NCBI GenBank assembly: GCA_028023455.1
Contig: JAQFVV010012396.1
Coordinates: 10,146,085-10,210,084 of the forward strand
Source: Epiperipatus broadwayi
Lineage: Eukaryota > Onychophora > Udeonychophora > Euonychophora > Peripatidae
DNA: 64,000 nt
Direction of reading: 5' to 3'
Below are positions 25,440 to 35,900 of the stretch, piece by piece; the first letter of the stretch is position 1, and each line of letters starts with the position of its first letter. A program made the position numbers and the translations under genes. Below the pieces are notes generated by a model. The model did not search any database. It was not told the DNA's origin and worked only from the letters and a program-made list of their open reading frames with translations.

Positions 25440-25960
25440 TTAGTCATTGTTTTTCAGTCGGGTTTGTGATATACAGTCAGGTTCGTGTTATTGCTATATA
25501 GCCGGTGCTGCAATCTGCTAAATCACTCTGCTCTTCAATCTGTAATTCAGTTTGATTTGAGTTCAGTTCAAGTCAGGATTGCTATGAGTGTTATTGCTAT
25601 ACAGTCTGGTTCATATTATTCATTCAATTCGGAGTCCAGCTATACAGAATGTAGCCCGAGTTTTGGAGAACTTTAAATGCCATAACAAACCAATCATTAC
25701 TACTGTGGTCAACATTAATGCAGAAGCCACATAAGCCATAGAATGTCAGATAACTTCATGCCCAAGCTCCCAGCAATCAACTATCCTGCCTGAATCAATA
25801 TCCGGAACCAATGCCAAAATTGTGAAGTAGAAGCTGCTGCATACTCTCTCTCATTGTTCGACAGAAACCGGGAAGGAAAGCCATGAAGCCTTCAATGGAG
25901 AAACAAAAGGCCAACCAGTTGGAATCAAAACCAATGAAAAATACACACAAATGAAATCTT
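25440..25960. other. GC-elevated unassigned block
   Basis: Base composition rises clearly and homopolymers disappear compared with the neighbourhood, starting after an acceptor-like TTGTTTTTCAG. The words TGTTATTGCTATA.AG and TCAGGTTCG/TCTGGTTCA recur about 110 bp apart, so part is internally repeated. Short frames exist but none resembles a known protein. It may be an LTR/leader or a degraded element. Function not assigned. Confidence 0.35.
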
Positions 25961-26080
25961 AGATAAATACTTTTAAATATATTCTGATCATAGTCTACAC
26001 TCTGTATTTTAAATGAACATTAATTAACAAAGGACTATTATAACTATAACCTAAAGAAATCATTTAAAATTTTCTTATGC

Positions 26081-26741
26081 AAAATTTACTATTAGTAAAT
26101 AAGCAAATATTTTATCTAGTGCCGTGCTTGCAATTATATTTCATTCCAATATCAGCCTTTCAAGCTAATTGAGCATGCGCCTTTTGAGAGTGTTAAATAA
26201 ATGAATACTCTCCTCTTCAATCCAAGATATAGTATTTATGCTCATATAAAAGAATTTGAGTTGTAGGAATAAGAGGGATTCTTTTTATTCCTGCATAAAT
26301 ACTATATCTTGGATTGAAGAGGAGAGTATTCATTTATTTAACACTCTCAAAAGGTGCGTGCTCAATTAGCTTGAAAGGCTGATATTGGAATGAAATATAA
26401 TTGCAAGCATGGCGCTAGATAAAATATTTGCTTATTTACTCATAATTAAGTTTCAGTAAGAATGACGTTTAGTAAATTCTAAGTAATTACACCGACGTCA
26501 TTCAGTCAAAAAACATCGTAAATAGTAATTTAAAGTGAGTATCTACTCACGCTCTCTTCAACAGTTCTTCAGATTTGCTCATATAAAAGAATTTGAGTCG
26601 TAGGTATAAGAGGGATTCTTTTTATTCCTGCATAAATACTATATCTTGGATTGAAGAGGTGAGTATTCATTTATTTAACACTCTCAAAAGGCGCATGCTC
26701 TATTAGCTTGAAAGGCTGATATTGGAATAAAATTTACTATT
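26081..26741. mobile_element. 635-bp palindromic/tandem retroelement with 13-bp TSD
   Basis: AAAATTTACTATT is repeated exactly at 26081-26093 and 26729-26741. Inside, 26100-26237 and 26280-26435 are near-identical inverted arms around a spacer of roughly 50-60 bp. A third, direct copy of spacer plus arm starts at 26577, 337 bp after the first spacer at 26240. The interior has a 7-bp hairpin (GTGAGTA/TACTCAC, about 26534-26549). The layout mirrors the hammerhead-bearing elements here, but I could not find a convincing hammerhead core. Non-coding. Confidence 0.7.
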
Positions 26742-26939
26742 GTTATAGGGTATTAAATATATGTGTGCATAAATATTAATGTTTGCTTTGTTATTTTCTC
26801 TTTCTCTTGTCATTGCATACCAGTAAATTAGCATAGAGTAATTTTTTATGTGTTAAATAAATGTGCTGGGCCCCGAGACAGTGTGAGATAGTCGTGGGAT
26901 ATGTCAAGTGCTGGATTGTGTGCCTGTCATCTGAAATAT

Positions 26940-27125
26940 GCTGGCTATATAAGCAATGGCTAGCTGGCACCTAAGGTTGATTCTCAAAACAAATAAAATG
27001 CTTTGGAAGGCAGGGGTTTGAATCCATCCTGTGAGATGGGCCACTACCTGGAAATGTGATCATGTTATGCATTGCCTAGCTCAATCTGATTATAGGCATC
27101 ATTCTCATGTTGGTCAGACTGTTCG
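26940..27125 (+). mobile_element. Possible tRNA-derived SINE
   Basis: GGGGTTTGAATCCATCC at about 27006 is a good B box, and an A-box-like GGCTAGCTGGCACC lies about 45 nt upstream. The stretch is GC-richer than its neighbours and no intact cloverleaf is visible. The boundaries and any TSD could not be set. Confidence 0.4.
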
Positions 27126-27804
27126 TGTAATAGTAAAAATATAAAATAAAAATTGTTAAAAAGGTTTAAACCCAATTAAATAATATCTTCTCTTCTTTAT
27201 CGGACCTAGTTCAATATATATATCTTTTTTAAATAAAATGACAAAAAAGTATCAATTGACTAATCTTCTGAAGCCATTGATGTATCAGTATAATCCATTT
27301 TCACTGTAATTCTTTTTCATCAGTATTTTTTTTTTTAGTTCTATGGAAATAAGAAATCCATTATCAGCAGACATGGCTTTTCCATTTGTTTTGATGTTTT
27401 TAAGTTTGTATAGGTTTTGGAATCTGCATAAACACTTGCTATTTGGACTAAATAGTTTGGAGTTAATTTCAAATTCTTGGCTAAACTTTTCATGCAGACT
27501 TTAAACTTTCTGATACAATACAATAATATTTATAAAAATGTTTTACTAGTTTATATCTTCTATCCATAAATTCAATGCCTCACCAAAAGCTTATCTTTTA
27601 CTGTGGTTATAACTTCAGCCATTTTAGGAGCATAAGCAACAATGGCATGAATATGTTTTTATCTTTCAATTACTTCTTTAATGAACATTCATTATTTTTA
27701 ATAAAACAAGACACAAAATGTGTAACTTGCTTTTAAGTTTGTACTAAAATGTTTTTAATTGTAAGTGCCGAAAGAGAAAGAATTCAAAATCCCTATTGGA
27801 AAAT

Positions 27805-27862
27805 CCTCATCCTCAGACCAATCGGTTTCAAGCTTATGGCCCACCTCAGATTTCAGACATTA
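27805..27862 (-). ncRNA. Hammerhead-ribozyme-like motif, array copy 1
   Basis: Minus strand: CTGAGGT (27843-27849 complement), stem II GGGC/GCTT closed by CATAA, GAAAC, a stem III of ACC/GGT around GATT, then C as the cleavage base, followed by TGAGGA. Against the consensus CUGANGA only A9 (here U) is off, and GAAAC is intact. The stem I strands lie on both sides, as in the plus-strand copies. Confidence 0.5.
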
Positions 27863-28271
27863 GATCTAAAACTCTAACTCAAGTGTCAGCACTTATTTAA
27901 TATGTTATTATCAATTTGAAAACTTGAATTTTTCAGACACGTAAATGTCTTCAAATCCAGCTTTACAAACCAGAAAGCTATATGGGTCTGAACTAAGTTC
28001 AGTTTCACCATATATTAATAGCTAAAGCAATATAACATTGCAAAAGCCTTAAAGGATACACTTATAATAATTAATAAAACAAGACACAAAATGTGTAACT
28101 TGCTTTTAAGCTTGTACTAAAACGTTCACTAGGTGGAGTTTACCACTAACTCCTAACAATCTTTAATTATAAGTGCCATAAGAGAAAGAATTCAAAATCT
28201 CTATCAGAAAATCCTCATCCCCAGACCAAATAAGTGCTGACGCTTGAATTGGAGTTTTAGATCTAGTGTCT

Positions 28272-28340
28272 GAAATCCTAGTTCCTCACTGAAGTGAGCC
28301 ATAAGCTCAAAACTGATTGGTCTGGGGATGAGGATATTCT
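28272..28340 (+). ncRNA. Hammerhead-ribozyme-like motif, array copy 2
   Basis: Stem I is two-part: TCCTCA (28283-28288) pairs with TGGGGA (28323-28328), and beyond an internal loop the outer GAAATCC can partly pair with GGATATTC. The core is CTGAAGT (28289-28295), stem II GAGC/GCTC with loop CATAA, and AAAAC replaces GAAAC. Stem III is ACT/GGT around GATT, with C28322 at the cleavage position. A9 is U and G12 is A, so it is probably inactive, but the three-stem architecture is preserved. Confidence 0.5.
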
Positions 28341-28692
28341 GATAGAGATTTTGAATTCTTTCTCTTTCAGCACTTATAATTAAAGCTTGCTAGGAGCTAG
28401 TGGTAAGCGCCATCTAGTGAACACTTTAGTACAAGCTTAAAAGCAAGTTACACATTTTGTGTCTTGTTTTATTAATTATTATAAGTGTACCCTTGAAGGC
28501 TTTTGCGATGTTATATTGCTTTAGCTATTAATATATGGTGAAACTGAACTGAGTTCAGACCCATATAGCTATCTGTTTTGTAAGGCTGGATTTGAAGACA
28601 TTTATGTGTCTGAAAAATTTTAAGTTTTTAAATTGATAGTAATGTATTAAATAAGTGCTGAGGCTTAAGTTGGAGTCTTAGATCTAGTGTCT

Positions 28693-28760
28693 GAAATCCT
28701 AGCTCCTCACTGAGGTGAACCATAAGCTCAAAACCAATTGATTTGAGGATGAAGATTTTC
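28693..28760 (+). ncRNA. Hammerhead-ribozyme-like motif, array copy 3
   Basis: Stem I side GAAATCCTAGCTCCTCA, then CTGAGGT (28710-28716), stem II GAAC/GCTC with loop CATAA, AAAAC, and CAATTGATTTGAGGATG. It lies about 421 bp from array copy 2 and aligns with it throughout. G12 and several stem III/stem I bases are changed, making it the most decayed of the three. Confidence 0.4.
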
Positions 28761-28859
28761 CGATAGAGATTTTTAATTCTTTCTCTTTTGGCACTTGTAA
28801 TTAAAGTTTGTTAGGAGCTAATGGTAAGCTTCACCTAGTGATTCATTATTTTTGAAGAT

Positions 28860-30530
28860 GCAGCTCATTTCTGAACATGATTTTTTTCTTTCACCTGGAA
28901 ATTAATAACGTTTGTTCTATTGTTTACAAATTGTCTTAAATTCTGTAGAGTTTCATACCTAGAAAACAATTTATTAAATGAAATATTGGAATGCATTAAA
29001 TTTTTAGAAGAAAAAAATACCTGTGCTTTTAATTTATTTAGCATGAAGAAATAATGTAGTTAATAAACTAATACACATTAGATTTAGGAAGAGCACTTCA
29101 TGGTGGGATGGGGGAAGGGAATCTGTTTCCATACTATTTGCAATACAGCATAATAAAATGTAATAAATTTAGGAATGTTAATGTTTTTATTTTTGTTTAT
29201 TTACTTTTTTTAAGTAGTGTATAATTGATAAAGCACATATTATTGTAGCTTCACTGAGTATTGGACCATAAAAAAAATAGCACTTAAGAAAATCCCTAGT
29301 TATGGCCAAATTATGAGATCTCCACTCTCATTAAAATTAAATATAATAAAGCTAAACTCAATGACAATTCATGAGCATGATAGATTCTGTGACACCATAG
29401 GGATTAATCAATTATATAAGAAGAGATTGAGTGGAAAACAAAGAACAATTTTCAAAATATTATTTGAATAATAAATAAATTTAATAATTAAAAAAAAAAA
29501 TATTGCATGTATAATAATATATGAAATTCATTATTTATATAAGGTATAACTTTAATGGTATGATTACTATTTCATATGTTTACACATGCTGTTAATAAGA
29601 GTACCAAATTTCATATAGTAGTGCCACCAAGAGCAAGCATTCATAATTAATGGACAAGGGTTGTGCATAAAATCCCTATCCAGTGTGGTATACCAGAATC
29701 ATAGTTCTCAATGATTGGCTAGGTATGCTTCCCTAAGTTTTACATATTGCATTTGGTCAAAAGTTCAATAAGGTTTTCTTTCTTATTAATGACGATTTTG
29801 GTTTTGATAGCAGGGCATGGGTTTTATGCCAACCAGGATGTACCCATGTTGCGGATAGGGTAATGGCTTCAGATATGAAGATTATCTATGAATAAGAAAA
29901 ATACTATAAATAAGCAGTCACTGACAATGGGGCAACATTAACTATCAGGAAGTGATGAAGAAGACAGTGGGATGTTTACTTCTATAAAATGCCACAATTC
30001 CTATGATGGTGAATATATAACGATGAATGTTAACCACCATTAAATAAGTCAGCACCCTACTTGGTGCTGGGTAAACAACAGTATTCTTCCAAGTCAGTGG
30101 AAGATCAGTATAATGTGACAGCAGTGACTAGAGAACTGGTAGATGTTCATTTTTTTAAGATTTAGCTAGTGCAGTAAGCCTCTTATGAAGACTATTGCTA
30201 GATAAAGAAGACAACAGGAAATTACTGTCTTATAATATGCTTGTTTTATTATGAATAGTTCTACAGGAATCATTACATTTGTGTGTTGAAACCTTAGCTA
30301 AGAATGGCTTTGGTGTCTGGACTGGGGCAAAAGTAGACATGAAGATACTCAGATCATAAACCTACAAAATTCTCATAAACTTCATTCATTGAGGAAAGAC
30401 ACATTGAGAATTGGCATGAATCTTTGAGAACAGGTGAGAAATTTGAAAATTTGTAGAGGTGTATATAAGTGATTGTGGGAGTGATGTGGGGAAGTAAGTA
30501 ATGGGGATGTTATTTTATTCAGATGGTGAT
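28860..30530. other. Gene-free stretch
   Basis: Mostly AT-rich DNA without recognisable coding content. From about 29600 the composition is slightly more balanced and may include the decayed 5' part of the non-LTR element that becomes recognisable at 30.54 kb, but I cannot align it. Confidence 0.4.
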
Positions 30531-30539
30531 AAATCAATT

Positions 30540-31080
30540 AGTGGAATTAGAACTGCCATTGGGAAAAGAATTTGGAATAGTGTGGCAAAGGTCAATAAGC
30601 TGATGATGATGAGAATAAATCAAGTTCTAGAGATTTGGTAATCGTACGAGTTTATATGTCAGCTACTAGTCATGATAATATTGAAATGGATGAAATATAT
30701 AAAAATATAGAGGAAATTATTCAACATAAAGGAAAACATGCATGTATATTGCTATTGGGTGATTGGAATGCTGTTGTGGGGAATGGTAAAGAAAGGAAAA
30801 GTATTAGAAATTATGGTATTTGAAAAAGAAATGAAAGAGGTAGCCAGCTCGTGCAATTTTGTGAGAATAGGTTTGTAATTGCAAATATTTGGTTTTTTAA
30901 AAACCATATAAGAAGATTGTATACATGGAAAGCTCCACATGATAGAGAACATTATCAAATTGATTATATATTGATTCAGGATAAACACAAAACTGCTATT
31001 AAGGATTCATATGCTTTGCCTGATGCTGATATAAACTCTGATCATAATTTGGTTATAACTAAATGAAAGTTGATTTTAAA
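30540..31080 (+). pseudogene. Non-LTR retrotransposon endonuclease domain (RTE-like)
   Basis: One plus-strand frame spans the apurinic-type endonuclease. LLLGDWNAVVG is at about 30752-30784 and NYGI, KRNERGSQLVQFCEN continue it. LYTWKAPHD, QIDYIL (about 30956) and ADINSDHNLVITK (to 31063) complete it. The catalytic Asp/Asn/His motifs GDWN, the D of QIDYI and SDH are all present. A single in-frame TGA at 30821-30823 (where Gly is usual) interrupts it, and a stop at 31064 ends it. The wording resembles the RTE/BovB-type endonuclease. The RT that should follow is mostly missing. Confidence 0.75.
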
Positions 31081-31369
31081 AAGAATTAAAAGAGGGGAAA
31101 GGTATATAAGATTGGATTTGGATAAAGTGAAAGAAATGGAAAGATAAAAATTTTGTTTAATATGTGAAAATGAAATAAAAAGAATTGTTAAAGATGAGGA
31201 ATATATTAATATTCCTGATAAGTGTTAGTGTAGAATTAAAGGGTTCTTAATAACAGCAAAAAATTGTGCCACTACAAATTGACACACTGTTCGCAAATTT
31301 TCTAAAATTACCAAAATTACAGTGACTGATATGAGGGCATCACTAGATATATAGCCTAGCACAAAGGAG

Positions 31370-32111
31370 GAAATTCAAGGAGAAATGGGATGGTCAAGCT
31401 TTTATATGAGAGATGCAAAAAGCAAAATGAAAATATTTGGTAGATTGCAGTTTATAGATAATAAAAGAATAGCCAAAATAGTATTTAATTGGGTTATGAG
31501 TAAAGGAGGGCAGGCAACAAGATGGGTGAGAAAGGTAATGCGGTATGCAGAAGATTTGGATAAAGAATTTATATGAGTATACTTGTACAAAAGGTGGGAT
31601 GATTGTGTTAGGAGGATTGTTGAGTGTTGTAGTGGTAAGGAATGGGACAGAAGAATAGATGCATTAATAAAGAATAGGGAGTTGGAGAACTAGTATGGAA
31701 AGTAAAAAGAGTTAAAAAATATATAGAAGTAAATGGAACATTGGGTACGAATTAATTTATGATAATAGCAAGGAAAGTAGTTTATTGTTTAAGGCTCGAA
31801 CGGGACCTTTAGCAACAAGGGAATATACATGTAAATGGAAAAATATGCGTGATTTAGTCTGCAAGTTGTGTAAGGAAGGCATAGAAAATATTAGGCATCT
31901 GTTAATTCAATGTAAATGCTTGAAAGCAGAAAGGGTACAAATAATGAAGTTATGGAAGAATAAATATGAACAAAATGATTATACAGAAAATGGGTTATTG
32001 GTTTTTATGCTGGGTTTGGGAAAAGATAAAGGGGATTTAGATATGAAGGCCAAGGAGTTGACAAAGATTATATTGTGGAAATGGGATAAAACAGATTGTG
32101 GGAAAACTTAG
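31370..32111 (+). pseudogene. Non-LTR retrotransposon C-terminal region
   Basis: Two frames: 31385-31576 has MKIFGRLQFIDNKRIAKIVF and TRWVRKVM, typical of the post-RT region. 31785-32111 has FKARTGPLATREY, then CKLC and HLLIQCKCLKAERV, a C-x2-C ... H-x4-C motif. With the endonuclease at 30.54-31.08 kb this looks like one internally deleted element lacking most of its RT. After it, GATTCCTGACTC occurs twice (near 32153 and 32201), perhaps part of its 3' UTR. Confidence 0.65.
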
Positions 32112-32259
32112 GGTGGAGAAGTGTATAACAGGTTTCTCTGGACATAGTTGCTGAGATTCCTGACTCTTAAAAAGAAGTGATGGTCATGTGATGTTTATTA
32201 GATTCCTGACTCCGTATAAGGAGAAGTCACAGTACATCACTAGATCGAGAAGAACCTTC

Positions 32260-33830
32260 AGCAATCATAGTGATAATTTATTTATGTACTGCGGTCACAT
32301 AATCAATGTCAACACATAATCTTACGCGGACTCTACTAATTATACTTTGTTTAAACCAAATGGACATTATAAGAGAAATTAAAACACAGAGGTACTTAAG
32401 TATGTTTTAAGAAATGTATTGTTTTCCATTTTTGTTTGAAAATATGACTTCCATAGTCAACCGCCTATTAACAAATTTGTACAGAGGTATTACTTTTAGA
32501 CTTAATAAGCGGAACAAATTACTAGCTCAAAATTGTTATTAACATCTTCAAAACTGCAATATTAATTTAGATATTTACGTGTATATAAATCTATGAACAT
32601 CGAAGAAATACTTTTTCTTCAATCAAATGCAAAATATTCCTTTATAATTTTATTTTTAAAAATATAAACTCTATATTTTACCAAACGCAAATTTGTTAAG
32701 ATTTTGCTTTTCTGCACATGACTATTAATTCATATATATTTTGAATTTAAAGTGAATATTACCATCATTTCAGAATTGATAAAGTATTATTATTACGTGC
32801 TTCTAGTCTATTTCTGGAACTTGTATAAATGAAATTTCTTTAAAATTACTTATCATCTGTTTGACATATATATTTTGAATTTACCATTAAAGTTGATAGA
32901 TTTAAAACACAAATAAAGTGCAAAATATAATTAAAAGCACACACATATACACACTATGAAATCATATTGTCACTCGGCAAAACTTTTACCTCCGGTTAAA
33001 ATAGTTTATAATAAATATATATATTTTTAATGTACACTATAGTGTTAAAAGTAGCACATACATAACAAAAAAATAAACTACAAACTACGTTCTCGTTTTG
33101 GCGTGAAAAGGCCGAGATCATTTGTAATACCGACCTTGATTTGTCAATTAATATGTTTATGTAAAAAAAAAAAAAAAGTCGTAATATTTGTTGAAAGTCT
33201 TCGTACTATCCAAATATTTGTTGAATTAATCGAAGATTATACATATATCTTTAAACTGCAGGTAGGAAATGTATTTTTTTTTTGTCTATACTTTCTTGTT
33301 GCTGTAGAATAACCGAATGCAAATAAAAGCTTTTGCTTTTGTCTAAATTGTTTTCTTTTTTTTTGAAAAAATTTTTTTTAAAGAATGCGTGTGTATTTTA
33401 AATTTACTGTCCAAAGAAAGTCAAGTTGAGTAATTAGATAATAAAATAATATGACCAAGTTTATCATCGACGGTGGTTGTTTTATCATTTGTTGCTACCA
33501 TCGTAAAACATTTCATATTTATATCTATATGATAAACTCTAAAGTATCCTTTACATCCTTAGTATGTTAAAAAAAACTTTCTCCAAATGTACTCATATTA
33601 TTTGCTAAAAATATTATATTAATTTGTTTAATTTTCTAATTTGCAAATACTTTACAATACTTCAAAAAGACCTGTGAATTAGTAAAACATCACATACAAA
33701 AAAATATTTTTTGATAATCATGGTTATTTACTACAAAAGGCTTATAAAAGAAGTAATAGGATGGGAATAAATATATTTTAAAAAATTGAGCATGAACAAA
33801 TGTAAAACTAATCGCATTTATTCCGATATA
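32260..33830. other. Gene-free AT-rich DNA
   Basis: Nothing recognisable in any frame; homopolymer runs only. Confidence 0.5.
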
Positions 33831-33836
33831 AAAAAT

Positions 33837-33903
33837 ATACATTTAATAAAACTGGCTTATGAGCAAGCATAAGAAATTGTGATCATGTGATAATACATTT
33901 AAT
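33837..33903 (-). mobile_element. 45-bp fragment of the 52.7-kb family with its own 11-bp TSD
   Basis: ATACATTTAAT is repeated exactly at 33837-33847 and 33893-33903. The 45 bp between them, on the minus strand, is the start of the 52.7-kb family (TCACATGATCAC, ATTTCTTATGCTTGCTCATAA). It appears to be a very short integration of the family's leading segment. Confidence 0.6.
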
Positions 33904-33909
33904 GTTTAT

Positions 33910-35430
33910 AGATTTTCATATTGGATATAAATACAAATATGGAAAGTATTTTGTATGATTTACGTACTTATTTGTCAGTCTTAATAATAAGCAGTCACTG
34001 TTAATATAAAATTCATAAGAATAATTATTTTACATGATCATCATTATTATTAGCAGCTACTCATAAACGAGTATAGCCATTCTAACTCCAATCAAATTTG
34101 GCATGATTATATAAACCATATTTGACCACAAATAGCCACATACCTTGTACATGCTCGTCCTTAATTTTTTTTTTTGATATCTTGCAATGCTATCTTATTT
34201 AGCGAACATTACTTTTTAAAAGAATTGCAACATATTAATTAATTTTAGCATTGGTTTTTTCTCAGTCACATTCTTCCAATGAAATTAATCAATATTGCAC
34301 TTGGTTAAGTGTTTTTGGGATAATGTTTATAAAGCGAATTGATTCCACTTCCACAAAAACTACTCTCGTTCATTCAATTCACATGCTCAATTGTATGAAG
34401 ATAGGCCCTCATAAAAATAGATTCAATAGAATCAGATCCAGCAAATCAAAGAACATATCAATTAGTCTTTCAGTCTTCCCATTACGTTTTTATGACCATC
34501 TTTAAATAAAAATTTTCCAGTGTCTTTATGTTACATTAATAGAAAATCCTTGTCTCATTTCCATATAATAAATTGGGCAAAACTATTCTGTTTTATATAT
34601 TTTTTCTCCATCAAATCTAGGCATGCATTGTGAAATAAATATGAAGTTATTTAAAACCACAGAAATTCCAAAAAATAGCAGGCTTTAACTTCTATGAATT
34701 ATTATTGCTTCCTAATTTGCAAGATATAAAACTATGAAGATAGTTTGAAGCAGAAAAATATTTTGTATATCGATTCAAGAAGTTTAATTAATAAAAAAAA
34801 TATTAATTGCTGCATGAACTGAAATATAGATTCTAATGTCATTTACTTATGAATGCCATTTTAAAATCAGTACTCAATTTAAGTTCAAGAAAACGATTTT
34901 ATATAGATGATCCAGTTGAAAGCAGAAGAATATTTTTGTATCATGCATTAATTCAAAAAGCGGATTTAATTAATAAAAAAACATTAATTGTTGCATAGAT
35001 CGGAAAAGCAGTTACTTTATACCCGAAGCCTTTATCTAGAAGAATTCTGCTTTTTACATGGGCAGTTTTAAAAAGGTTGTTCCTCAGCTATTAATTCACA
35101 TTTTAAAATTTTGAAGTGAAAAATATCAAATAGAGAAATCGTAATATTGAAGAAAAATTAGATATTAAAGAACTGAAGATCCAAATTAGCACTTTTAGTG
35201 TTTAAGAACTATTCAAATTTAGTAAACATAGTAGATTTTTCTAAAGAACAAACATAATCCTTTTCATGAATATAATTGGAATAATATCTGTTTTTTAATG
35301 CAATTATCATTTTAATCTTGGAGGTTACTTACTAATATACAATTTCTTTTGTAGTCTGAGCTTTATAAGTACTCATATAATGTGAACTCTTGTATTCTGA
35401 CTTTTAACTATAATGTAATTATTAAATATC
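33910..35430. other. Gene-free AT-rich DNA
   Basis: No coding resemblance found. A frame at 34251-34505 matches nothing I know. Confidence 0.5.
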
Positions 35431-35439
35431 ATTGTTTTG

Positions 35440-35575
35440 AGCATGGATGCATCCATGTTTATTTATAGTGGTTTTTCTGTCTAAACAAAGTATTTGTGAT
35501 AGTTAATATATAACAAACCATTTGAATTTAAAGCCCCAATATCATTACTTCCAATAACTTTTTGGATAGAGACTG
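35440..35575 (-). pseudogene. Non-LTR endonuclease fragment, same family as 48 kb
   Basis: On the minus strand the segment aligns with 48470-48590 of the plus-strand element: the reverse complement holds the same CTAAACAAAGTATTTG, AACAAACCA.TTGAATTTA and TTATTTCC/ACTTCCAATAACTTTTGG words. It covers the VIGNNGIG-to-NTLF part of the endonuclease. It lies on the wrong side of the RT fragment at 36.4-36.96 kb to be collinear with it, so it is a separate or rearranged copy. Confidence 0.55.
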
Positions 35576-35605
35576 CTGTTTGTACCAATGTGTGCATTAG
35601 TCTCC

Positions 35606-35742
35606 AAGAATAATGTAGTTTTTTTCATATGTCATAGTATCGGCCGGGACACGAACCCACACCCGTCTGCAACCAACTACTTGCTTGCAAGGCAGGTGCG
35701 ATGACCTCTCAGCTAACAACGCTTGACAAGGATAATGTAGTT
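35606..35742 (-). mobile_element. Second copy of the short tRNA-derived SINE, 15-bp TSD
   Basis: The minus strand shows an A box (TAGCTGAGAGG), an anticodon-arm hairpin CCTTGCAAG, and a B box (GGGTTCGTGTCC). The tail GATACTATGACATATGA and an A-run match the tail of the 8.6-kb copy. The flanks are AAGAATAATGTAGTT (35606-35620) and AAGGATAATGTAGTT (35728-35742), a duplication with one mismatch. The insertion splits the head of another SINE that resumes at 35732. Confidence 0.8.
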
Positions 35743-35900
35743 GGTTAGAGATTTACTTAAAAGTCAGTACTCAAGAATCTAAAGGTCAAAGTTTGATTCC
35801 CATGCTAGTACTGTCACTAGTCAGGCTAGCAACACCTGAAAAAGAGAAGGGAATAATACAATTGTGTTATATTCTAACATGTGAGATACTAACAGTTGAA
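35732..35900 (+). mobile_element. tRNA-derived SINE interrupted by the preceding SINE
   Basis: TAGTTGGTTAGAGA at 35738 is a tRNA A box (as in TAGC..GTTGGTTAGAGC), and AGTTTGATTCCC at about 35790 is the B box, at normal tRNA spacing. The tail (ACACCTGAAAAAGAGAAGGG and onward) is not tRNA-like. Its first bases are part of the duplicated target of the SINE at 35606-35742, so this element is the older one. Confidence 0.6.

Larger units (their letters stand above)
27687..28853. mobile_element. 1.14-kb inverted array of ~410-420-bp hammerhead units, 13-bp TSD
   Basis: ATTCATTATTTTT is repeated exactly at 27687-27699 and 28841-28853, so 27700-28840 entered as one insertion. Inside, a unit of about 410-420 bp is repeated head to tail, on the minus strand to about 28228 and on the plus strand afterwards. 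Equivalent points lie at 27814 and 28222 on the left and at 28321 and 28742 on the right. Each full unit carries a hammerhead-like motif. The strand switch lies within about five nucleotides of the predicted cleavage point of the left unit. No coding capacity. The organisation matches retrozyme-type circular-RNA elements inserted as a multimer. Confidence 0.75.

Noticed and set aside
26455-26575. Hammerhead in the 337-bp palindromic unit (CTGAAGA and CTGAATGA words on the minus strand)
   Set aside because: Neither word is followed by a stem-loop and GAAA in the required register.
35640-35715. A functional tRNA (TGC anticodon-like) on the minus strand
   Set aside because: Same reasoning: common tail, A-run and TSD mark it as a SINE.
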